Shown here piece after piece: positions 6,853 through 12,045 of a stretch of DNA of 12,045 nucleotides. Source of the DNA: an uncultured Eubacteriales bacterium. Lineage in GTDB: Bacteria; Bacillota; Clostridia; Christensenellales; Borkfalkiaceae. A program made the translations under genes and the position numbers. The number at the start of each line of letters is the position of its first letter. Within the stretch, counting starts at the first letter, position 1. Below the pieces are notes generated by a model. It had not been told where the DNA came from. It saw only the letters and a list, made by a program, of their open reading frames with translations, and made no database searches. The stretch covers positions 1 to 12,045 of the forward strand of contig UQZE01000060.1 of the NCBI GenBank assembly GCA_900545325.1. The letters run 5' to 3'.

Positions 6853-8186
6853 AAAAGAGAGAACTTTTCAAAAAACTGAACGGCGAATTCGACCGCATGA
6901 CGCCCGCGATGAGCGACAGGGTGAAAAAGGAGCCGCTGGGCGTTACGGAGGAAGTCCGCGCGCGGCAGAAAGTCTACGCCGCGGGCGGTTCGGAAATCTC
7001 CGCGCCGCGCAGAGTCGCGGCGATCGCCGGAGCGGTGCTGGTGCTGGCGGCGTTCGTTGCGCTCATCGTCTTTATGCCGTTCGGAGGAAAAAAGAATTAT
7101 ATCGCAAACGACAGCTACGTTACCATGACGGCGCAAACCGTTTCTTCCGCCGCGCCCCGCCGCATAACGCCGTTTGCCGCGGCCGCGGCGGGCACGGCAA
7201 ACGTTTCCTTTTCCATCGTGGCGGACAGCGACGGCAAGGTGGTGAAGGTAACGGCGGACAGCCGCGAGGCGGAGATCGCTCTCGCCGGCGCGTCGGCGGG
7301 GAAAGCCCTTGCGGGCGGGAGCGTGGACGAAGCGGTGAACGCGCTGACTGCCTCTTCCGCCGCGCTGGGATATTTCTCCGCGGGTGAAGTAAGGCTGTCG
7401 AGCATCAGCGCGCGGGGCGATAAGGTTTCGGCGGATCTCGCGGCGGAGGTCGGCGCAGAGGCCGAAAAGGCGGCGGGCGGCGCGGCGGTCGTTTCCGTCG
7501 TGGCCGATAAGGAAGAACTGCAGTCCGCTTTGGGGCTTGCGGGCGAATTTACGGTGAGCGAACTGCTGGAAGAGGCGGCGAAACGCCCCGGATATCTCGA
7601 AGAAACGGCGGAGGAACTTTTCGCATCGGGAAACGGCGCGCTCTACAATTCCTATCTTTTCGAACTGCTCGAAGAATACGTGGATATTCTGGAAGACCGG
7701 CAGGAAGCGCTGACGGAGCTGAAAGAAATACACGACGAAATCAGAAACGAACTGGGACTTTCCGCATTCGTTACCGATATACTCGTCGGCGGTCTGCTCA
7801 ATCCCGAACTGGACGTGGACGAAGAACTGAAAGAAGAGTTTAACGAGGCGCTGGAGGAATGCGCCGAATCGCTCTTCGTGCCGCAGACCGACGAAGAGTT
7901 GAAGGCGTATTATTATTTCTACGCCTGCTGGGATTTCGACCTCGTGGAGGACATTCTGGACGAATTTGAAGATACCGTCGTCGAGATTTCACGCGTTTTT
8001 GAAGAACTGAAAAAGGCCGTGGCGGACTTTGTAGACGGCTGTTCCGAAATATTCGCGGAGCTGAAAGCGGAATGGAACGACTATACGGCGGGCGTCAGCG
8101 AATCGGGATTTTCCGACCCCGAAGATTATATAGACAAAATGAAGGAAGTATTCGAACGGGAATACGAAAAACTGCTCAAAAAATAA
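6849..8186 (+). CDS. RsgI-like membrane anti-sigma factor with an altered cleavage motif
   Basis: The 445-aa product has a cytoplasmic N-terminus (1-54, including FKKLNGEFDRMTPAMSDRV), which probably holds the sigma factor, then one transmembrane helix (about 56-76). An A/S/P-rich linker (about 95-117) leads to an extracytoplasmic domain (about 117-215) and an acidic helical region to the end. The domain aligns with the PAP-type domain of the 8344 lipoprotein: NVSFSIVADSDGKVVKV against NPSVEFVLDDKERVVAV, AEIAL against AEILL, and an Ala-rich helix ending LGYF against YGFV. At the place where RsgI proteins self-cleave (Asn-Pro), this protein has Asn118-Val119. The N-terminus does not resemble the usual small beta-fold RsgI N-domain, so the anti-sigma role rests on topology, the 4-nt overlap with the sigma gene and the sensory domain. 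The GTG start is coupled to the upstream stop. Confidence 0.82.
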   Translation: MKKRELFKKLNGEFDRMTPAMSDRVKKEPLGVTEEVRARQKVYAAGGSEISAPRRVAAIAGAVLVLAAFVALIVFMPFGGKKNYIANDSYVTMTAQTVSSAAPRRITPFAAAAAGTANVSFSIVADSDGKVVKVTADSREAEIALAGASAGKALAGGSVDEAVNALTASSAALGYFSAGEVRLSSISARGDKVSADLAAEVGAEAEKAAGGAAVVSVVADKEELQSALGLAGEFTVSELLEEAAKRPGYLEETAEELFASGNGALYNSYLFELLEEYVDILEDRQEALTELKEIHDEIRNELGLSAFVTDILVGGLLNPELDVDEELKEEFNEALEECAESLFVPQTDEELKAYYYFYACWDFDLVEDILDEFEDTVVEISRVFEELKKAVADFVDGCSEIFAELKAEWNDYTAGVSESGFSDPEDYIDKMKEVFEREYEKLLKK

Positions 8187-8202
8187 TATTTACGGTTTTA
8201 TG

Positions 8203-8240
8203 AAAATATCCGTCCGATCTGTTCGGGCGGATATTTTTTT
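8203..8240 (+). terminator. Intrinsic terminator of the sigma/anti-sigma operon
   Basis: A long hairpin has arms at about 8204-8217 (AAATATCCGTCCGA) and 8223-8236 (TCGGGCGGATATTT), with one G-U pair and a 5-nt loop. T residues run to 8240. It lies 17 nt after the anti-sigma stop and separates that operon from the lipoprotein gene, so the lipoprotein gene needs its own promoter. Confidence 0.92.
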
Positions 8241-8242
8241 AA

Positions 8243-8293
8243 TTTTTTTTGTTTTCTTCCAATAAAGAGGCCCGTCCGATTGTTTAATAGGCG
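8243..8293 (+). promoter_or_regulatory. Putative ECF-type promoter of the lipoprotein gene
   Basis: In order: T-tract 8243-8250 and G 8251, TCCAATAAAG at 8258-8267 (core CCAATA 8259-8264), GATTGTTTAATA at 8278-8289 (core TGTTTA 8281-8286), GCG 8291-8293. Every element sits at the same distance from the others as in the sigma-operon promoter (6254-6303), while the spacer between them differs. The leader to ATG 8344 carries the ribosome site AAAGGAG (8331-8337). Confidence 0.72.
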
Positions 8294-8343
8294 TCAAGTA
8301 AATAAAAACGCCCTTTGAGGAGAGGGCAAAAAAGGAGATCATT

Positions 8344-9732
8344 ATGAAGAGATTATCGATCGTTTTGTCATTTGTGGTCATGCTGACGGGTCTGGCGGCG
8401 GTTTTCGGCGCCTGTCAGAAGACGGCGGACGCCGCGCAGACCTACGTCGCGCTGGACATCAACCCCTCCGTCGAGTTCGTGCTCGACGATAAGGAGCGGG
8501 TAGTCGCGGTGAAGGCCGCCAACAAGGACGCTGAAATTCTGCTCTACGGCGCGGAAGGCATCGTCGGCGCCAAGATCTCGGACGCCAGCAAAAGGGTGGC
8601 GGAACTCGCCATCGCCTACGGGTTCGTAACCGAGGAAAACGCCACGATCAACGTTACGGTTTCGGGTAAGTCCGCGGACGAAGAGGGAAAAATCCTCGCC
8701 AAAATAGACGCGAGCTTTTCCGCGGCGTTCGACGGCACGGGGCTTAAAATCGAAATCGTAACGAACGGCGGCGTTCTGCTGAACGCGCGGCTGGAAAACC
8801 TCAAGGCGCAGTATCCCGACAACGCGGATATACAGGCTCTGACGGCGGGAAAATTCCGTTTGATCGAGGCGGCTATGCGGGTTGACGGAACCCTTACCGT
8901 CGAGGCGGCCGCGGCCATGAGCGCGGAAGATCTGAGCGAAATCCTTTATAAATCGGAAAAATATCACCTCGACGTGCTTTCCGACAAATTTGAAGAGGCC
9001 TACGAAAAACTCGAACTCGCCTATGAACAGAACAAGGACGCGCTGCTTGACGGCGCGTACCTCACCCTGCTCGACAACGGCGCGGATAAAGCGCTGAAAG
9101 CCACCGAATACGTGGCGCTCAGAAACGCGTACAGGGCTGTGGAGTATATCGGGGAGATCGAGGGCGAAAAAGAACCCGTGCTGACCGACGAACAGCTCGC
9201 CGCCGTCGCGGAGGCCGTAGGGCAGAACGCGGAGGAATTTATCGCCGGCGTGAAAGCGTACGGCGCGGCTACGGAGGACGCGGTGGAATACTATCTCGAA
9301 AAACTGTACCGCAACATGAGCGAGGCCGAGCGCGAAGCGATGGAGGACGTGTACGAGGCGGCGGAAGACCTGCTCGAAGAGATAGAGGACGCGCTCGAAG
9401 TCGTTTCGGGAGAAATTCTCGCCGAAATAAAGGAAAAACTCGCGCCCGTGGCGGAGTATCTCAGCATTGAACTCGATAAAATAAAGGAATACGACGACAT
9501 TGAGGATTACGTGCTCGATAAAATGGAGGAACGCATAGAGGATATCGAAGACTGGTTCGACGATCATCTGAGCAAAGCGGAAAAGAAAGAGGTTTCCGAC
9601 GCGAAGACCGCGCTGAACGACAAGGCGGCGGCGCTTAAAGAGGAATTCGAAAGTTCGGTTGCGGCGCTGAAAGCGCAGATCGAAGAAGAATTAAGGAAAT
9701 TGCAGCAAGAACGCATAGAGGCTGCCGCATGA
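8344..9732 (+). CDS. Lipoprotein with an RsgI-type self-cleaving domain and a coiled-coil tail
   Basis: The 462-aa product begins with a lipoprotein signal (MKR, hydrophobic core, VFGAC; Cys24 predicted lipidated). At about 32-150 it has an RsgI-type extracytoplasmic domain: YVALDINPSVEF (34-45), VVAVKAANKDAEILL, then a helix and GFV. A typical family follow-on comes next (LTAGKFRLIEAA ... MSAEDLSEIL). The rest is acidic and helical, with strong coiled-coil character from about 300 to the end (for example EEIEDALEVVSGEILAEI and AALKAQIEEELRKLQ). In studied RsgI anti-sigma factors the chain self-cleaves between Asn and Pro of this motif; here that would be Asn40-Pro41, leaving a 17-residue lipid-anchored stub. 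It has no transmembrane helix or anti-sigma domain. AAAGGAG (8331-8337) sets the start. It is probably a sigma target that feeds back on the anti-sigma factor, or a cell-envelope effector; this is inferred. Confidence 0.85.
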   Translation: MKRLSIVLSFVVMLTGLAAVFGACQKTADAAQTYVALDINPSVEFVLDDKERVVAVKAANKDAEILLYGAEGIVGAKISDASKRVAELAIAYGFVTEENATINVTVSGKSADEEGKILAKIDASFSAAFDGTGLKIEIVTNGGVLLNARLENLKAQYPDNADIQALTAGKFRLIEAAMRVDGTLTVEAAAAMSAEDLSEILYKSEKYHLDVLSDKFEEAYEKLELAYEQNKDALLDGAYLTLLDNGADKALKATEYVALRNAYRAVEYIGEIEGEKEPVLTDEQLAAVAEAVGQNAEEFIAGVKAYGAATEDAVEYYLEKLYRNMSEAEREAMEDVYEAAEDLLEEIEDALEVVSGEILAEIKEKLAPVAEYLSIELDKIKEYDDIEDYVLDKMEERIEDIEDWFDDHLSKAEKKEVSDAKTALNDKAAALKEEFESSVAALKAQIEEELRKLQQERIEAAA

Positions 9733-9744
9733 GGCACAATATCG

Positions 9745-9766
9745 GGGCGGGAATATTTTCCCGCCC
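9745..9766 (+). terminator. Hairpin after the lipoprotein gene, probably a weak terminator
   Basis: A perfect 9-bp stem, GGGCGGGAA (9745-9753) with TTCCCGCCC (9758-9766), has a TATT loop and starts 12 nt after the stop. Only TT follows before an A-run, so it lacks a proper T-tract. It may terminate inefficiently or protect the mRNA 3' end. Confidence 0.55.
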
Positions 9767-9784
9767 TTAAAAAATGCTGTGCGG

Positions 9785-9813
9785 TTGACAAAACGCGCGG
9801 GATTTAGTATTAT
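9785..9813 (+). promoter_or_regulatory. sigmaA-type promoter of the alpha/beta hydrolase gene
   Basis: The -35 box is a perfect TTGACA (9785-9790), the spacer is 17 nt, and the -10 box is TATTAT (9808-9813). Transcription would start near 9820, about 45 nt before ATG 9865. Confidence 0.85.
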
Positions 9814-9864
9814 AAAACGAGAAACGGCGGATAAACATCTTCCGTGAAAAAACAGGGAGAGAAC

Positions 9865-10770
9865 ATGCTGCCCATCGATAAACTCAGCAAAGTTGCGAAA
9901 TTTCTGCATATCAAGGGATATGTGGAGCGTACCATCAAAAAGCCGAAAAGAGGTTCGAAACACTTCGAACCGAGAAAATTCAAAAACCTCAACGCCGCAG
10001 GATTCGAGATAGACGGATTTCCGTGCGTAACAGCTGACAAAGGCGGTAAAATAGCCGCGCACGCGGTATTCCTGCACGGCGGGGCGTATGTGTCCGAGGG
10101 GCTGCTTTTGCACCGCGTGTTCATGGAAAAGCTCATCAAGGAGCACGCTTTCCGCGTAACTTACGTGGATTATCCGCTGGCGCCCGAACACGGGGCGCTG
10201 AAAACGCACGAGGTTCTGGAAAAGGCGTACGCCTTCCTGCGCGGAAAGTATCCCGACGATCGGTTCGTGCTGCTCGGCGATTCCGCAGGCGGCGGCCTGG
10301 CGCTCGCCTTTTTGCAGCGGCTGGCGGCGGGCGCGGGGCCTATGCCAGAAAAAACCGTGCTTTTATCGCCGTGGCTGGACGTTACCATGTCCCGCCCCGA
10401 AGCGGCGGAATACGAGAAAAAAGATCCCACGCTTTCCATCGAGGCGCTCGTATTCGCGGGCAGGGAATACGCCAAAGAACTCGACGGGCAGAACCCGCTC
10501 GTTTCCCCGATCTTCGGGAATATGGAAGGGCTGGGGGATATCCTCGTTACCGTCGGCACGCACGAATTGTTTTATCCCGACTGCGAATATTTGAAAGAGC
10601 GCGTGTTCGGCGCGGCGGGGAGCAGGCTTCTGCTCGCGGTATTTAAAAACATGTTTCACGATTTCCCCATGACGCCGCTGAAAGAAAGCGATATCGCCGC
10701 CGAAGTCGTCGCCCGTTTCTGCACGGGTAAAAAACAAAAAGAATACGAAGAAGTGATATTTGAAAAATAA
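9865..10770 (+). CDS. Alpha/beta hydrolase, HSL-type esterase/lipase
   Basis: A 301-aa serine hydrolase of the hormone-sensitive-lipase (bacterial family IV) type, expected to hydrolyse short acyl esters. Visible motifs are the oxyanion-hole HGG (71-73, in FLHGGAYVSEG), YPLAPEH in the following strand and turn, the nucleophile elbow GDSAGG with Ser140, the acid region GTHELFYPD (Glu234 or Asp239), and His265 in MFHDFP. There is no signal peptide, so it is probably cytoplasmic. ATG 9865 is chosen because AGGGAGA (9854-9860) lies 4 nt upstream; a GTG at 9844 in the same frame would add 7 residues but has no ribosome site. It has its own promoter and a strong terminator, so it is a single-gene unit. 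The substrate cannot be told from sequence. Confidence 0.92.
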   Translation: MLPIDKLSKVAKFLHIKGYVERTIKKPKRGSKHFEPRKFKNLNAAGFEIDGFPCVTADKGGKIAAHAVFLHGGAYVSEGLLLHRVFMEKLIKEHAFRVTYVDYPLAPEHGALKTHEVLEKAYAFLRGKYPDDRFVLLGDSAGGGLALAFLQRLAAGAGPMPEKTVLLSPWLDVTMSRPEAAEYEKKDPTLSIEALVFAGREYAKELDGQNPLVSPIFGNMEGLGDILVTVGTHELFYPDCEYLKERVFGAAGSRLLLAVFKNMFHDFPMTPLKESDIAAEVVARFCTGKKQKEYEEVIFEK

Positions 10771-10780
10771 TTCTGTTTCT

Positions 10781-10812
10781 ACCCTGCCGCGTATTGCGCG
10801 GCAGGGTTTTTA
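10781..10812 (+). terminator. Intrinsic terminator of the hydrolase gene
   Basis: A perfect 10-bp stem, CCCTGCCGCG (10782-10791) with CGCGGCAGGG (10797-10806), has a TATTG loop and is followed by TTTTT (10807-10811). It begins 11 nt after the stop. Confidence 0.93.
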
Positions 10813-10855
10813 CATATGACGTAAAAAAAGCGGTTTTGTTATGTTCCGTCCAAAA

Positions 10856-10886
10856 GCAGATGCTCTTTGTTATGGATTTCATCTGC
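10856..10886. repeat. Spaced inverted repeat upstream of the SGNH gene, possible operator
   Basis: GCAGATG (10856-10862) and CATCTGC (10880-10886) are perfect inverted copies separated by 17 nt, so their centres lie 24 bp apart, a little over two helical turns. The repeat covers the expected -35 position and ends 9 nt before TATAAT (10896-10901). It could be a regulator-binding site or fold as a hairpin. The arms are short enough to arise by chance. Confidence 0.35.
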
Positions 10887-10895
10887 GGGCTGCAT

Positions 10896-10901
10896 TATAA
10901 T
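10896..10901 (+). promoter_or_regulatory. Candidate -10 box for the SGNH lipoprotein gene
   Basis: A perfect TATAAT lies 31 nt before ATG 10933. The hexamer at the matching -35 position (TGGATT, 10873-10878) is poor, so the promoter may need an activator. The gene must have its own promoter because a strong terminator lies upstream at 10781-10812. Confidence 0.45.
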
Positions 10902-10932
10902 AATGTCGTAAACGACGGCGGAGGGTGGAAAA

Positions 10933-11883
10933 ATGAAAATTCTGCGGTACATATTTTGCGCAGCCTCTGCGCTGTTTTTTGTTGCGGCGTTCTGCGCGTG
11001 TGAAAAAGACGGCGCTGTGCTCGGCGGGGAATCCGTCGATTACGGCACCTTGGAAGTAGCGGACGTTTATCTTTATAACAACTATCCTGAAGCGGAGATA
11101 CTGTTTGAGTTCAGCGATCCGCAATACGCCGAAAAACCGGTTTTTACGTTCGACAGCAATCTGTTTGTCATCGAAGGATCGCGCGTGATTTTGCGGAATG
11201 CGCCCGCGTGGGATAAACGCGTTACGGTTTTTGCCGAAACGTCCTATCATTTCGCGGAATTTGAAGTCGTGTGCGCTAAAAATGAGTTTATGCCCGGTTT
11301 CGAAACAGAGGTGGAACATTGCGCGCAGTCGTTAAAAGATTACGCGGACGGGGAAGTTGTATTCGCTGGCGATTCTTTTTTCTCCAAAAGTTATTGGCAA
11401 GGGTTTGACGAATGTTTCGGAGATATGGGCGCCTACGCTGTGGGTATAGGTTCATCAACCGCGTTTCAATGGGAAATTTTTGCCAGGAAAATATTGTATC
11501 CCGTCTGTCCGACCGTTCTCGCCTTGCATATAGGAACGAACGACCTCGGCGGGGGAAGTGTTCCTGAGAAAACCGCCGAGGCATTGATATTATTGTTTCG
11601 CAACCTGTTGCTGAATATGCCTGAAACGGAAATATATTGGTTTACCGTAGAGCCGCGCGACGGTGTGGAAACGGCGAAGATAAGAGAGCTGAACCGCATA
11701 ATTTGTGATTATGCCGAAAATACGCCGAGACTTTTTGTGCTCGATTCGTTTTCTCGTTTTGCGCCCGACGGCGCGGCAGACGAAATCATGTATACGGACG
11801 GCGTGCATCCATCCGAAACGGGGTACGAAGTTTTTCCCTCGCTTTTGGAAGAAGCGGGTGTGATCATTCCTCCGAAAGCGTAG
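10933..11883 (+). CDS. SGNH/GDSL-family hydrolase lipoprotein
   Basis: The 316-aa product has a lipoprotein signal (hydrophobic core, then AFCAC; Cys23 predicted lipidated), so it should sit on the outer face of the membrane. Residues of about 35-115 are strand-rich (VADVYLYNN, FVIEGSRVILRN, RVTVFAETSYHFAEFEV) and may form a beta-sandwich. The catalytic domain follows: block I AGDSFF with nucleophile Ser148 (GDS 146-148), block III HIGTNDLGG (GTND 201-204), and block V DGVHPSETGY with Asp289 and His292. SGNH enzymes are esterases or acetylesterases; a surface one may deacylate glycans or cell-wall polymers, but the substrate is unknown. GGAGGG (10920-10925) lies 7 nt before ATG 10933. The gene is visibly more A/T-rich than its neighbours, with frequent TTG, ATT and TTT codons, which may indicate transfer. 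Confidence 0.92.
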   Translation: MKILRYIFCAASALFFVAAFCACEKDGAVLGGESVDYGTLEVADVYLYNNYPEAEILFEFSDPQYAEKPVFTFDSNLFVIEGSRVILRNAPAWDKRVTVFAETSYHFAEFEVVCAKNEFMPGFETEVEHCAQSLKDYADGEVVFAGDSFFSKSYWQGFDECFGDMGAYAVGIGSSTAFQWEIFARKILYPVCPTVLALHIGTNDLGGGSVPEKTAEALILLFRNLLLNMPETEIYWFTVEPRDGVETAKIRELNRIICDYAENTPRLFVLDSFSRFAPDGAADEIMYTDGVHPSETGYEVFPSLLEEAGVIIPPKA

Positions 11884-11913
11884 ATTGAAACGATTTTACA
11901 TTTTTATAAAATT

Positions 11914-11943
11914 GAAAGGGCCGCGGTACACCGCGGCCCTTTC
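11914..11943. terminator. Hairpin between convergent genes, probable shared terminator
   Basis: A perfect 13-bp stem, GAAAGGGCCGCGG (11914-11926) with CCGCGGCCCTTTC (11931-11943), has a TACA loop. It lies between the + strand SGNH gene and the - strand gene end at 11977. After the hairpin the - strand reads AATTTTAT, while the + strand has no T-run nearby, so it fits the - strand gene slightly better. Confidence 0.7.
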
Positions 11944-11976
11944 GCTGAAAAAATTTTAAGGAAGTGTGTGAGCTTT

Positions 11977-12045
11977 TCAATCTTCGCCGAATTCGCACAT
12001 GTTTTTGCGGTAGCGGCGGGGAAGATACCCGTCCTGCTGCTTTTT
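11977..12045 (-). CDS. 3' end of a convergent gene (partial, unidentified)
   Basis: On the - strand an open frame enters from the right edge and ends at TGA (complement of 11977-11979). The 22 visible residues include DGYLPRRYRKN and end in MCEFGED, a soluble, charged C-terminus. Support comes from the open frame, its G/C-rich codon use and the strong hairpin just beyond its stop. It is too short to assign to a family. Confidence 0.5.
   Translation of the reverse strand, partial: KKQQDGYLPRRYRKNMCEFGED

Noticed and set aside
8312..8327. Small hairpin (CCCT/AGGG) in the lipoprotein leader as a riboswitch or attenuator
   Set aside because: It has only about a 4-5-bp stem and no competing structure or T-run, so it is too weak to call.

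Overview
The window reads as a chromosomal segment of a Gram-positive, clostridial-type bacterium. The evidence is the uvrB-uvrA gene order, near-consensus -35/-10 promoters, purine-rich Shine-Dalgarno sites, clostridial-style lipoproteins and an RsgI-type sensory domain. The bias toward G/C-rich codons would fit an uncultured gut Clostridia lineage, possibly Christensenellales-like, but that placement is a guess. Almost all genes are on the + strand. No tRNA, rRNA, CRISPR array or transposase was seen.

Layout. (1) 1-86: tail of a membrane-protein gene and its terminator. (2) 178-997: a good promoter drives two tandem paralogous small genes, each encoding a winged-helix-like domain plus one C-terminal membrane helix. 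(3) 1014-6249: nucleotide excision repair genes uvrB and uvrA. A LexA/SOS-box-like palindrome overlaps the uvrB -35 element. Between the two genes lies a tandem array made of the 3' end of uvrB (period 131/132 bp). (4) 6254-9766: an ECF sigma factor, its overlapping membrane anti-sigma gene, a terminator, and a separately transcribed lipoprotein gene. The sigma operon and the lipoprotein gene share an almost superimposable non-sigmaA promoter. (5) 9785-10812: an HSL-type alpha/beta hydrolase with its own sigmaA promoter and a strong terminator. (6) 10856-11943: an SGNH/GDSL-hydrolase lipoprotein that looks more A/T-rich than its neighbours. (7) 11977-12045: the 3' end of a convergent - strand gene.

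The most interesting part is region 4. The anti-sigma factor and the lipoprotein both carry an RsgI-type extracytoplasmic domain. In known RsgI proteins this domain sits on the anti-sigma factor and self-cleaves between Asn and Pro of an N-P-S motif. Here the anti-sigma factor has N-V-S, so the proline is lost. The intact D-I-N-P-S motif is on the lipoprotein, 17 residues after its predicted lipidated cysteine. With the shared promoter, this suggests a split RsgI circuit: sigma factor, non-cleavable membrane anti-sigma factor, and a self-cleaving lipoprotein made under the same sigma factor. The family relationships are read from sequence motifs; the circuit is an inference.
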